In this document: positions 27,094 to 35,111 of the stretch, piece by piece | Layout of the letters: every line of letters starts with the position of its first letter | How positions within the stretch are numbered: the stretch's first letter is position 1 | From: Arthrobacter horti | Lineage (GTDB): Bacteria; Actinomycetota; Actinomycetes; Actinomycetales; Micrococcaceae | Assembly: GCF_030731045.1 (NCBI RefSeq) | Contig: NZ_JAVALS010000002.1 | Span: 186,001-250,000 of the forward strand | Direction: 5' to 3' | Length of the DNA: 64,000 bases | The notes under the pieces: generated by a model | The model's input: only the letters and a program-made list of their open reading frames with translations | What the model was told of the DNA's origin: nothing | Databases searched by the model: none | Program-made: the position numbers and the translations under genes

Positions 27094-27183
27094 TCCTGCC
27101 GGGGAGGGACCGGGTGTGCTGCCCGTGCGTCGGTCTGGGAGGAGCCGGCGCCGCATCACTCACTCACATGACAGGGCAACACC

Positions 27184-27867
27184 ATGGATCAGAATTCCAC
27201 GCGCACCTTCCGTTCCCGCAAGGCCCGCGCCATCCTGGCCGGCGGCCTGGTGCTGGGCGTCGGGGCCGTCTTCACCCTCGCAGCCTGGACCGACAACGAA
27301 TGGGTCTTCGGCCAGAACGACAACGGCACGGCCGGGCCTGGCACACAGGTCTACCACATGGAGCAGAACACCTGGACGGGCGCTTCCGGCGCCGCCGCCT
27401 GGAGTTCGCAGGGCTCCAAGAACGGCGGGGCCCTGACCTTCACGGTCAACGCCAATCAGCTGGTTCCGGGCGCCGTGGTCTACGCGCCCATGGAACTCCG
27501 CGCCGCCGCGGGTTCTCAGGCTCTCACGGCCCTCCTCGCCGAAGGCGTGCAGGCCATTCCCACGGCGGAACCCACCAACAGCCCCTCGCTGTACGCGGCT
27601 CTGACGTACTCGGTGAAGTCCGGCGTGACCAAGGCACAGTGCAATGCGGCCGGATTCGCGGCGGCCGGGACCACGCTGGTGGCCGCCGGGCAGCCGCTCA
27701 CGGCCACTTCCAGCACCCCGATCTCCCTGCCGGCCGGCGCTTCGGGTGCGGCGGGCACCCCCGTCGACATCTGCTTCGCGCTCTCCCTGCCGTCCACCAC
27801 GGACACGACCCTGCAGGGCAAGGAGACCACCCCGCTCTGGCGCTTCACCAGCACCGTCGGCTCCTGA
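27184..27867 (+). CDS. Exported protein with SipW-type (alternate) signal peptide
   Basis: 227 residues. A long basic n-region (TFRSRKARAILAGG), hydrophobic core (VLGVGAVFTLAAW) and the signature AAWTDNEWVFG just after it are the hallmark of SipW-dependent export signals, as in TasA-like fibre proteins. The mature part is Thr/Ser/Ala-rich beta-strand-like sequence with two cysteines (residues near KAQCNAAG and VDICFAL). A dedicated signal peptidase is encoded 3 bases downstream. It may be the major secreted subunit of a surface structure; that is inference. Confidence 0.82.
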   Translation: MDQNSTRTFRSRKARAILAGGLVLGVGAVFTLAAWTDNEWVFGQNDNGTAGPGTQVYHMEQNTWTGASGAAAWSSQGSKNGGALTFTVNANQLVPGAVVYAPMELRAAAGSQALTALLAEGVQAIPTAEPTNSPSLYAALTYSVKSGVTKAQCNAAGFAAAGTTLVAAGQPLTATSSTPISLPAGASGAAGTPVDICFALSLPSTTDTTLQGKETTPLWRFTSTVGS

Positions 27868-27870
27868 TCG

Positions 27871-28398
27871 GTGGTGAGACGTGGTGCCAGGCTGGTCCGT
27901 GAGGCTCTTCTGAGCCTCGCGGCCCTCCTGGGCCTGCTGTGTCTGGTGGGGGTCGTGGCGTCCGTCCTGTTCGGTGTGGGTTTCGTGGTGTTCCGGACTG
28001 GATCCATGGAGCCGGGGTACCCCGTGGGGGCTCTCTCTGTGACCGTCCGCGTCCCCGCTGACCAGGTGAAGCCGGGCGATGTGGTGTCGGTGAAGCGTCC
28101 CGGCTCTGGAACGCTCGTGACCCACCGCGCGGTGTCCGTGCGCCCGGAGGCGGGTGGGCCTGCGGGAGCCGCCGCTCTGATCCTGAAAGGTGACGCGAAC
28201 ACCACGGAGGATCCGCTGCCATACCAGGTGGACACGGTGCAGCGGGTGGTGTTCACCGTTCCGGCCGTCGGGACCTGGGTCATGAATTCGCGCGGGCCGT
28301 GGTTCCTCGGCGCGGCGACCCTGGTCATCGCCGCCGTGGTGACGTGGGCGTTCTGGCCGCACCGGACGCCCCGGCATGCGGCGGGGAGGGAGGCTTGA
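27871..28398 (+). CDS. SipW-like type I signal peptidase
   Basis: 175 residues with membrane segments at both ends (LLGLLCLVGVVASVLFGVGF and FLGAATLVIAAVVTWAFW). The catalytic Ser is in FRTGSMEPGYPVGAL (box B); GDVVSVKR and LVTHRAVSV follow; where ordinary bacterial enzymes have a catalytic Lys this region has HR, as in the ER/SipW-type Ser-His enzymes, and GDANTTEDPLP is box E. It should cleave the atypical signals of its neighbours. GTG 27871 follows the preceding stop by 3 bases. Confidence 0.88.
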   Translation: MVRRGARLVREALLSLAALLGLLCLVGVVASVLFGVGFVVFRTGSMEPGYPVGALSVTVRVPADQVKPGDVVSVKRPGSGTLVTHRAVSVRPEAGGPAGAAALILKGDANTTEDPLPYQVDTVQRVVFTVPAVGTWVMNSRGPWFLGAATLVIAAVVTWAFWPHRTPRHAAGREA

Positions 28399-29123
28399 TG
28401 AGGAAGGTGAGCCGCGCCGTCGTCGTGGTCTGCCTTGCGGCTGCCTGCCTGCCGGTGACCCCGGCCGCGGCGGCGGATCCCTTCGTCCCGGTGCCCGAGG
28501 TGGGGGCGCCGGACCGTCTGCAGCTGGCCTCGGCTCCGTACCCGCTCGTGTTCCCGTCGCTGAAGCCCGGCCAGGAATACTCCTGGCAGTTGAGGATGCA
28601 CGTGGCCGAGCGGGTTACGGCATCCACGACGCTCCGGCTGAGTGCGACGGGTGCGCTCTCCGGGCCCGGGGGATACCTCCTCACGGTCCGCGAATGCCCG
28701 GAACCCTGGACCGGCGCCAGCGGTGTGGACGTGACCCTGCGCTGCGCGTCGGTGCCCGTGATGCGGATGAATCGGGTCCCGCTGGACTCCGTGGACCCGG
28801 ATGCCAGAGTCCCGCTGGCCGGGCTGTCCGCCGGGAAGTACTCGTACCTGGCGGTGTCACTCGCCGCGCCGCAGGGCACTCACCCGGCGGACGGTGACAG
28901 CCTCCGGCTGGGGCTGGGGATCACCGCTCACTCCACGGAGGACGACGGCGCAACGGCGGTGGGCAGCGAGCTGGGCCGGACCGGGTTCGACGGCGCCCGC
29001 TGGGCTCTGGCGGGCGGCGCGCTGCTGCTCGGCGGGGCGGCGCTGTGGGCCGCCTTGGGGCGCCGGCCCCGGCGCACGCTCGGGCTGGACGGCGAAGGGC
29101 ATCGACGAGGTGGTGGGACATGA
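28398..29123 (+). CDS. Exported, C-terminally anchored protein of SipW locus
   Basis: 241 residues with an N-terminal signal peptide (ending near PAAAA-DP), a beta-rich domain with two cysteines, and a C-terminal LGRTG motif followed by a hydrophobic helix (WALAGGALLLGGAALWAALG) and RRPRR. That tail resembles a sortase substrate of the LAxTG class or at least a membrane anchor. Its ATG overlaps the signal peptidase stop (TGATG). It may attach the exported proteins to the cell surface. I recognise no domain. Confidence 0.78.
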   Translation: MRKVSRAVVVVCLAAACLPVTPAAAADPFVPVPEVGAPDRLQLASAPYPLVFPSLKPGQEYSWQLRMHVAERVTASTTLRLSATGALSGPGGYLLTVRECPEPWTGASGVDVTLRCASVPVMRMNRVPLDSVDPDARVPLAGLSAGKYSYLAVSLAAPQGTHPADGDSLRLGLGITAHSTEDDGATAVGSELGRTGFDGARWALAGGALLLGGAALWAALGRRPRRTLGLDGEGHRRGGGT

Positions 29124-29638
29124 CCGGGATCCGCGGACGGGCCGCCGCGGCGCTCGCGGTGTGCGTGGTCTTCGTCGCCTCACCGCTGCCGCGCGCGGTG
29201 CCCACCGAAGCGGCCTGGGCGGACCCCGAATGGACCCACGGGTACGCGGGGGCCTCCGGTGCCGTGGGGACCCTGGCCACCGTTTCCCCGGCCACGATCA
29301 CACAGTGCACCTTCAACGGTGGCCTGACCGCGACGGTGGATGTGTACTGGACGCTTCCGGCCGGGGCTTGGACCGTCGACAACGCCCGGCTGTACACGGC
29401 GCCGGCTGGCGGAAACACGCTGAGTGACAGCGGGAAGGTCGTTGACAACACCACGACCGTGCCCTCCGGCCCCGGGTACAAATCGACCATCGCCCTCGGC
29501 CTGCTGGGGCTGGGAGGCGGACTGATCGGCACACGGGATACGGCGATCGTCCTGCAGGCCGGTACCTGGCAGTCCGCGGAGGCCAGGATCCGCGTCCGTC
29601 AGCTCGCCGGGCTGGTGGGAAGCTGTGCCATCCAATAG
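29120..29638 (+). CDS. Second exported protein with SipW-like signal
   Basis: 172 residues. ATG 29120 overlaps the upstream stop by 4 bases (ATGA). Signal peptide AAAALAVCVVFVASPLP is followed by TEAAWADPEWTHGYAGAS, again the AAW-D-E-W signature of SipW substrates. The mature part is beta-rich with two cysteines (TITQCTFNG and VGSCAIQ at the very end), probably disulfide-linked. It looks like a minor subunit or adaptor of the same exported assembly. Confidence 0.78.
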   Translation: MTGIRGRAAAALAVCVVFVASPLPRAVPTEAAWADPEWTHGYAGASGAVGTLATVSPATITQCTFNGGLTATVDVYWTLPAGAWTVDNARLYTAPAGGNTLSDSGKVVDNTTTVPSGPGYKSTIALGLLGLGGGLIGTRDTAIVLQAGTWQSAEARIRVRQLAGLVGSCAIQ

Positions 29639-29728
29639 CACCCGGTGAATCACCTCGATGCGGGTTCCGCGCCCGAGTCGACTAAACTGGGTAGGTCAAC
29701 GCCCTGCCGAGCCCCATGGGAGGCCCCT

Positions 29729-31018
29729 GTGCCAGCAATCGTGATCGTCGGAGCCCAGTGGGGCGATGAAGGCAAGGGAAAGGCCACCGACCTCCTGGGC
29801 GGTCGCGTGGATTACGTGGTGAAGCCGAACGGCGGCAACAACGCCGGGCACACCGTCGTCGTGAACGGTGAGAAGTATGAGCTCAAGCTCCTTCCCGCCG
29901 GCATCCTCAGCCCCAACGCCATCCCGGTCATCGGCAACGGCTGCGTGGTCAACCTCGAGGCCCTCTTCCAGGAGATCGACGGGCTCGAAGCACGCGGCGC
30001 GGACACCTCCCGCCTGCGCGTCTCCGCCAACGCCCACCTGGTGGCCCCGTACCACCAGGTCCTGGACAAGGTCACGGAGCGCTTCCTGGGCAAGCGGGCC
30101 ATCGGCACCACCGGCCGCGGCATCGGCCCGGCCTACATGGACAAGGTGGCCCGTCTGGGTCTCCGCGTCCAGGACGTCTTCGACGAGTCCATCCTGCGCC
30201 AGAAGGTGGAGGGCTCCCTGCACCAGAAGAACCAGCTGCTGGTGAAGGTCTACAACCGCCGCGCCGTCGAAGTCGAGGAGATCGTCCAGTACTTCCTCTC
30301 CTTCGCCGAACGCCTGCGGCCGCTGGTCATCGACTCGACCTACGAGCTGAACAAGGCCCTGGACGAGGGCAAGGTGGTCCTCATGGAGGGCGGCCAGGCC
30401 ACCTTCCTGGACGTGGACCACGGCACCTACCCGTTCGTGACCTCCTCCAACCCCACCGCCGGCGGCGCGTCCGTGGGCTCCGGCATCGGTCCCACCCGCA
30501 TCTCCCGCTCCATCGGCATCATCAAGGCCTACACCACCCGCGTGGGCGCCGGCCCGTTCCCCACGGAACTGTTCGACGACATGGGCCTGTACCTTCAGAA
30601 GACCGGCGGCGAGTTCGGCGTCAACACGGGCCGCCCGCGCCGCTGTGGCTGGTACGACGCCGTCCTGGCCCGCCACGCCTCCCGCGTCAACGGCTTCACG
30701 GACTACTTCCTCACCAAGCTGGACGTGCTCACGGGCATCGAGCAGATCCCGGTCTGCGTGGCGTACGACGTGGACGGTGTGCGCCATGACGAGATGCCCA
30801 TGACCCAGACCGGCTTCCACCACGCGAAGCCCATCTTCGAGTACTTCCCGGGCTGGACCGAGAACATCAGCAGCGCCAAGACCCTGGACGAGCTCCCGGA
30901 GAATGCCCGCAACTACGTCCTGGCACTGGAGCGCCTCTCCGGCACCCGCTTCTCCGCCATCGGCGTGGGCCCCGACCGCGAGCAGACCATCGTCGTGCAC
31001 GACCTGATCGAGGGCTGA
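29729..31018 (+). CDS. purA: Adenylosuccinate synthetase
   Basis: 429 residues. It makes adenylosuccinate from IMP, aspartate and GTP, the first committed step to [21 protein letters not shown] is the GTP loop with the catalytic Asp, [11 protein letters not shown] carries the catalytic His, and [16 protein letters not shown] and [10 protein letters not shown] are family motifs. GTG 29729 is set by GGGAGG at 29718-29723. TAAACT at about 29682 may be the -10, giving a leader of about 35 bases. Confidence 0.98.
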   Translation: MPAIVIVGAQWGDEGKGKATDLLGGRVDYVVKPNGGNNAGHTVVVNGEKYELKLLPAGILSPNAIPVIGNGCVVNLEALFQEIDGLEARGADTSRLRVSANAHLVAPYHQVLDKVTERFLGKRAIGTTGRGIGPAYMDKVARLGLRVQDVFDESILRQKVEGSLHQKNQLLVKVYNRRAVEVEEIVQYFLSFAERLRPLVIDSTYELNKALDEGKVVLMEGGQATFLDVDHGTYPFVTSSNPTAGGASVGSGIGPTRISRSIGIIKAYTTRVGAGPFPTELFDDMGLYLQKTGGEFGVNTGRPRRCGWYDAVLARHASRVNGFTDYFLTKLDVLTGIEQIPVCVAYDVDGVRHDEMPMTQTGFHHAKPIFEYFPGWTENISSAKTLDELPENARNYVLALERLSGTRFSAIGVGPDREQTIVVHDLIEG

Positions 31019-31037
31019 TTCCCTTACCCCTTTCTCG

Positions 31038-31069
31038 AGGGCCGGTGGCGCGTTGGCGTTGCCGGCCCT
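31038..31069. terminator. Terminator hairpin after purA
   Basis: AGGGCCGG (31038-31045) pairs with CCGGCCCT (31062-31069) about 20 bases after the purA stop. Confidence 0.6.
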
Positions 31070-31083
31070 TGGCGTACAGGGGT

Positions 31084-31177
31084 CCGGAGGATGTATTCCC
31101 GAAAGCGGCGCATCGCGCGCCGAAGCGAGGAACGAGCGCAGGCGTGTGTCTAAGCCGCGTGGGAATGCATCCTCCGG
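31084..31177. repeat. 94-base structured inverted repeat, possible ncRNA
   Basis: Outer arms 31084-31100 and 31161-31177 (CCGGAGGATGTATTCCC and its complement with one G-T) enclose 60 bases that contain a second pairing GCGGC/GCCGC and a GC-rich palindrome CGGCGCATCGCGCGCCG. It fills the gap between the purA terminator and the CoA-binding gene. Confidence 0.55.
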
Positions 31178-31186
31178 GCAGAGGAA

Positions 31187-31192
31187 TAGGCT
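31187..31192 (+). promoter_or_regulatory. -10 box TAGGCT of leaderless CoA-binding protein gene
   Basis: TAGGCT ends 6 bases before ATG 31199. Confidence 0.5.
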
Positions 31193-31198
31193 TGGGGC

Positions 31199-31654
31199 AT
31201 GGCATACGTCAACGATCCTGCCGTCGTCGAGAAGCTCATGACCACGAAGGCCCGCTGGGCTGTCGTCGGGCTGAGCACCAATCAGTGGCGGGCGGCCTAT
31301 GACATCGCCCTGACGGTCCGCGACCGGATGGGCATGGAGATCGTTCCGATCAACCCCAAGGGCGAGGATGTGCACGGGGAGAAGGGCTACACGCGGCTGT
31401 CCGAGGTGCCGGGCGGGGTGGACGTGGTGGAGTGCTTCGTGAACTCCGAACGCGTCGGCGCCGTGATCGACCAGGCGATCGAGGTGGGTGCCAAGGCCGT
31501 CTGGACGCAGCTAGGCGTGATCGACGACGCCGCGGCGCAGCGCGCGCTGGACGCCGGCCTGGACGTCGTGGTCAACGAGTGCCCGGACCGGGTGCTCCAC
31601 CGCTGGGCGCTGGAGGGCCGCCGCCTCGGCAGCGATCACCAGGCCCGCGCCTAG
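31199..31654 (+). CDS. CoA-binding domain protein (YccU-like)
   Basis: 151 residues, a single Rossmann-type CoA-binding domain: WAVVGLSTNQWRAAYDIALT, IVPINPKGEDVHGEKGY, VDVVECFVNSERVGAVIDQA and KAVWTQLGVIDDAA. It resembles the N-terminal domain of ADP-forming acyl-CoA synthetases standing alone. Function of the stand-alone family is not established. Monocistronic with an apparent leaderless start. Confidence 0.88.
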   Translation: MAYVNDPAVVEKLMTTKARWAVVGLSTNQWRAAYDIALTVRDRMGMEIVPINPKGEDVHGEKGYTRLSEVPGGVDVVECFVNSERVGAVIDQAIEVGAKAVWTQLGVIDDAAAQRALDAGLDVVVNECPDRVLHRWALEGRRLGSDHQARA

Positions 31655-31736
31655 GCCACCGAAGACGACGACGGCGCGTTGCCGCCGTCGCGCACTCATC
31701 TCATACAGCGGCCCGGAGGCCGCGGAGGAGCACTGA

Positions 31737-32132
31737 ATGGACGCTGCGAGCCTGCGGGAGTTCTGCCTGTCCTTCCCGGGAGCGGTGGAGGAGTTCCCCT
31801 TCGATCCCGAGCTCTCCGTCTTCAAGGTGGCCTCCGCCGTGGACGGTGCGCGCCACCCTGCCAAGATGTTCGCCGCATCGCGTCTGGACGTCCCCTTGCA
31901 GATCAGCCTGAAGTGCGAACCGGATCTGGCCCTGCAGCTGAGGGCGGCGCATCCGCAGATCACGGGGGCGTGGCACATGAACAAGAAGCACTGGAACGGG
32001 GTGCTCCTGGACGGGCTTCCCGAGGATCTGCTGCGCGACATGATCGAGGACTCGTATGACCTGGTGGTGTCCACGCTGAGCCGCCGGCAGCAGGAGCAGC
32101 TCGGCTGGAAGGGCTTGGTGGAGCGGGGCTGA
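31737..32132 (+). CDS. MmcQ/YjbR family protein
   Basis: 131 residues. The pattern LREFCLSFPGAVEEFPFDPE, FKVASA, HMNKKHWNGVLLDG and MIEDSYDLVVSTL fits MmcQ/YjbR, small proteins with a CyaY-like fold sometimes suggested to bind DNA. GGAGGAG lies 6-7 bases before ATG 31737. A perfect hairpin right at the stop ends the transcript. Confidence 0.88.
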   Translation: MDAASLREFCLSFPGAVEEFPFDPELSVFKVASAVDGARHPAKMFAASRLDVPLQISLKCEPDLALQLRAAHPQITGAWHMNKKHWNGVLLDGLPEDLLRDMIEDSYDLVVSTLSRRQQEQLGWKGLVERG

Positions 32133-32162
32133 TCCGGCCCCGGACGTGCGGAGGGGCCGGAT
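32132..32162. terminator. Terminator hairpin after YjbR gene
   Basis: ATCCGGCCCC (32132-32141) and GGGGCCGGAT (32153-32162) pair perfectly, loop of 11 bases, starting at the last base of the stop codon. Confidence 0.7.
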
Positions 32163-32226
32163 ACCGCCGACTTCCGCCGAACAGCCCGGCCCCGCCCAGT
32201 CCTGTGACCCTGGCACATCCTGGATT

Positions 32227-32400
32227 CCGAGCGGCCGCCTCCTAAAACGGTCGCTCGGCACCGGTGAGAATCCCCCAGATTCCTGCACCGGTACGTGGCA
32301 TTCCTCCCGGAAGAGCTGGTGGTCAGGGTGCCACGTACTGCAGAACACACTATCCGCGTACAGGTGGCCCTGTCCTGAGTAGTCGCTACTCTATTTTTTC
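32227..32400 (+). ncRNA. Candidate small RNA with C-rich hairpin loops and intrinsic terminator
   Basis: Three hairpins in a row followed by a terminator. Hairpin 1: CCGAGCGGCCG/CGGTCGCTCGG (32227-32254) with loop CCTCCTAAAA. Hairpin 2: CCGGTG...CACCGG with inner GAATC-CCCCA-GATTC (32261-32290). Hairpin 3: GTACGTGGCA/TGCCACGTAC (32291-32338) with TTCC-TCCC-GGAA inside. Terminator: GAGTAG-TCG-CTACTC-TATTTTTT (32377-32399), the only textbook T-tract terminator found here. All three loops expose runs of C able to pair with Shine-Dalgarno sequences, as in actinobacterial 6C RNA, though I cannot confirm membership. No reading frame fits the stretch. Confidence 0.6.
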
Positions 32401-32703
32401 CAGACACCGGCGGGGCGGTGGCGCAGGTACCCGGGCCGGTGGGAACCTGTCCCCAGGAACAGCTGCGCGGCGCCGGCGAAATGAGAGCCCGCTCGCGCGG
32501 ATCCGCCTGGCGAGCGCCGCGGAATTGCGGTGAGTTATGAAACCGCAATGAAAGAAGTTGATCAAAACTCCCAGGATTTATTGCGTTTCGCGCAGAGATG
32601 GTGTTGCATATCTCACAGGCAGGGGTCCCGATGGGCCCAGGTCACGCTGGTCGAAGCTGTTGAAGATGCGCCCAGCTCCTTTGAGTCATCGGAAGGTAAC
32701 GAT
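32401..32703 (+). promoter_or_regulatory. Upstream region of amino-sugar ABC operon
   Basis: No gene. ATTGCGGT-N10-ACCGCAAT (32524-32549) is a perfect 8-bp inverted repeat 155 bases before the binding-protein gene and a likely operator for a ROK- or LacI-type repressor. A possible -35 TTGATC is at 32558. GGAAGG at 32691-32696 is the ribosome site of the next gene. Confidence 0.5.
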
Positions 32704-34116
32704 ATGAAAATGCAGAACCAGCCGTTCGCTCGGCGTGGATTCCTCCGGGGGGCGCTCGCAACGGCCGCGGTCATCCCCATGGGCGGCGCATTGGCTTCCT
32801 GTGCAGCCGGCGGTGGCAGTGGCGGCGGTTCCAACGCCACCGGCACGGTCTCTGCGGACAACCCGTTCGGCATGGCCGGCAGCTCCACCGTGGATGCGGT
32901 GATCTTCGACGGCGGTTACAAGACGGACTACGTCCAGTTCGCGGCCAATGTGGCGGAGAAGAAGTTCCAGGGCTCCACCTTCAAGGTCACCCCGTCCACG
33001 GCGATCTCCGCCGAGCTTCAGCCCCGCTTCGCCGGTGGCAACCCGCCGGACCTCGTGGACAACTCCGGTGCTCAGTCCATCGGCATCTCCACCATCCTGG
33101 ACCAGCTGGAGGATCTCCAGGGCGTGGTGAACGCCAACAACTACGAGGGCACCAAGATCTCGGACACCCTGTACGAAGGCGTGCTGGCCCCCGGTACCTT
33201 CGGTGGCAAGGTCGCAGCCATCAACTACGCCCTGACCATTTACGGCTTCTGGTACTCCGCCTCCCTCTTCAAGGACAACGGCTGGACCCCGCCGAAGACC
33301 TGGGACGAGGCATTCGCTCTCGGTGAGAAGGCCAAGGCCCAGGGCAAGTACCTGTTCCTCTGGGGCAAGGAAGCCGCCACCTACTACCAGGAGCTGGCCT
33401 TCGCCTCCGCCATCAAGGAAGGCGGCCAGGACGTCCGCCTCAATATCGAGAACCTCAAGCCGAACGCCTGGAAGCAGGACGCCATCACCAAGGTGTTCGA
33501 GGCGCTGGAGAAGCACATCAAGGCCGGCCACTTCAAGCCGGGCGGATCGGGCACCCAGTTCACGGCGGCTCAGGCCCAGTGGTCCAACAACCAGGACGCC
33601 CTGCTGTACCCGTCCGGTTCCTGGATCGAGAACGAGATGAAGGACCAGACGAAGTCGGGCTTCCAGATGACCGGTGCTCCGGTGCCGACCGTCACCTCCG
33701 GCTCCAAGATGCCGTACGAGGCCTTGCACTCCGGTGCCGGCGAGCCCTTCATCGTCCCGTCTCAGGGCAAGAACGTCCCCGGCGGCAAGGAGCTTCTCCG
33801 CGCCATGCTGTCCAAGGAAGCGGCCACCAACTTCGCCAAGACCAAGCTCGCTCCGACCATCGTCAAGGGCACCGTCCCGGCCGACGGCTTCGGCTCCACG
33901 GCGCTCGTGTCCCAGATCAAGATGCTGGACGGCGCCGGCAAGAACGTCTTCAACTGGCAGGTCTTCGACCTCTACGGCACCAACAAGGACCAGCTCGTCG
34001 TCTGGAACGCCTTCCTGGACGGCAAGAGCTCGGCCGCGCAGCTCGCGGACGCTCTGCAGCAGATCTCGGACAAGGTCGCGAACGACCCGTCCATCAAGAA
34101 GGTTGACATCAAGTGA
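32704..34116 (+). CDS. ABC importer substrate-binding lipoprotein (NgcE-like)
   Basis: 470 residues. The signal has twin arginines (ARRGFLRGA, residues 9-17) and a lipobox LASC with Cys33, so probably Tat-exported and lipidated. The mature protein is a family-1 extracellular solute-binding protein closest in pattern to NgcE, the binding protein for N-acetylglucosamine and chitobiose in Streptomyces and Arthrobacter (GGNPPDLVDNSGA, YGFWYSASLFKDNGW, YLFLWGKEAATYY, GSWIENEMKDQ). GGAAGG is 7 bases before ATG 32704. First gene of a three-gene operon with two permeases. Confidence 0.88.
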   Translation: MKMQNQPFARRGFLRGALATAAVIPMGGALASCAAGGGSGGGSNATGTVSADNPFGMAGSSTVDAVIFDGGYKTDYVQFAANVAEKKFQGSTFKVTPSTAISAELQPRFAGGNPPDLVDNSGAQSIGISTILDQLEDLQGVVNANNYEGTKISDTLYEGVLAPGTFGGKVAAINYALTIYGFWYSASLFKDNGWTPPKTWDEAFALGEKAKAQGKYLFLWGKEAATYYQELAFASAIKEGGQDVRLNIENLKPNAWKQDAITKVFEALEKHIKAGHFKPGGSGTQFTAAQAQWSNNQDALLYPSGSWIENEMKDQTKSGFQMTGAPVPTVTSGSKMPYEALHSGAGEPFIVPSQGKNVPGGKELLRAMLSKEAATNFAKTKLAPTIVKGTVPADGFGSTALVSQIKMLDGAGKNVFNWQVFDLYGTNKDQLVVWNAFLDGKSSAAQLADALQQISDKVANDPSIKKVDIK

Positions 34117-35111
34117 CCCAGCCTGTTTCGGGCACCACCAAGGGCGGCGGCCAGGCGGCCGCCGCCCCGCGGCGGCGCAAGAAGCTGACCTGGGACAAGG
34201 TCAGCTTCATGTTGGTGTTCCTCGGGGTGCCGTTCGTTCTGTACATCATTTTCGTGATCTCGCCGTTCATCCAGGCGTTCATCTACAGCTTCACCAACTG
34301 GTCGGGCTTCAGCCCGAAGTACGACTTCGTGGGTTTGAGCAACTACGTGCGGATCTTCCAGGACAACCTGTTCCTGAAGGCACTGGGCAACAACATCCTG
34401 CTGCTCGTGGTCGTCCCGCTCGTGACCATCGTCCTCTCGCTCGCTCTGGCTGTTGTCGTGACTGTGGGTGGCAGCAGCAAGGGGCAGGTGAAGGGCCTGA
34501 AGGGGTCCGGCTTCTACCGGGTGGTCTCCTTCTTCCCGTACACCATCCCCGCCATCGCCATCGGCATCATGTGGGGACAGATCTATGACCCGAGCAACGG
34601 CCTGCTGAACGGCCTGCTCCGGGCAGTGGGGCTTTCAGGTTTCAAGGACTACCCGTGGCTGGGCGACTCCCGCACCGCCATGCTGGCGTCCATGTTCGTG
34701 ATCATCTGGGGTTTCGTCGGCTTCTACATGGTCCTCTTCATCGCCGGCATCAAGGGCATCCCGGCCGAGCTGTACGAGGCCGCCCGCATTGACGGCGCAG
34801 GCCGTCTGCGCACGGCGATGAACATCACGATCCCGATGATCCGGGACAACATCCAGACGGCCTACGTCTATCTCGGCATCGTCGCTCTCGACGCGTTCGT
34901 CTACATGGCTGCGCTGTTCCCGAACGCCGGTGGCCCGGAGAACTCCACTCTGGTCATGGCGCAGCAGCTGTTCTTCACGGCCTTCCAGCGTGGACAGTTC
35001 GGGGTGGCCACGGCGATGGGCGTGGTCATGGCGGTCGCGACGCTCGGCTTCTCAGGGCTGGTGTTCCTGGTGAACCGGCTGACCGGTGGTAAGGATCAGG
35101 AACTCGTATGA
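34113..35111 (+). CDS. ABC importer permease 1 (NgcF-like)
   Basis: 332 residues, six membrane segments, MalF-type fold with the EAA loop at GIKGIPAELYEAARIDGAGRL that docks the ATPase. GTG 34113 overlaps the stop of the binding-protein gene by 4 bases. A poly-Ala/Lys N-terminus precedes the first segment. No ATPase gene is in the operon, as expected for systems that share the multi-purpose ATPase MsiK encoded elsewhere. Confidence 0.92.
   Translation: MTQPVSGTTKGGGQAAAAPRRRKKLTWDKVSFMLVFLGVPFVLYIIFVISPFIQAFIYSFTNWSGFSPKYDFVGLSNYVRIFQDNLFLKALGNNILLLVVVPLVTIVLSLALAVVVTVGGSSKGQVKGLKGSGFYRVVSFFPYTIPAIAIGIMWGQIYDPSNGLLNGLLRAVGLSGFKDYPWLGDSRTAMLASMFVIIWGFVGFYMVLFIAGIKGIPAELYEAARIDGAGRLRTAMNITIPMIRDNIQTAYVYLGIVALDAFVYMAALFPNAGGPENSTLVMAQQLFFTAFQRGQFGVATAMGVVMAVATLGFSGLVFLVNRLTGGKDQELV

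Noticed and set aside
25422..27902. 826-codon frame antisense to the acyl-CoA ligase
   Set aside because: Arg/His/Gly-rich with no motif; the ligase on the minus strand is certain and the frame runs into the exported-protein gene.
28950..29090. Certain sortase anchor in the third SipW-locus gene
   Set aside because: LGRTG plus helix and basic tail fits loosely, but the consensus LAxTG/LPxTG is not exact, so only mentioned as possible.
29696..31375. Antisense frame over purA
   Set aside because: Shadow of a highly biased gene; no start signals.
32201..32216. TGTGACCCTGGCACAT as a CRP/GlxR site
   Set aside because: Half-site spacing is one base short and only four bases of each half match; weaker than the two sites reported.
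32401..32520. Cobalamin or other known riboswitch before the ABC operon
   Set aside because: The region can fold but none of the conserved boxes I know (B12 box, TPP, glycine, SAM) is present.
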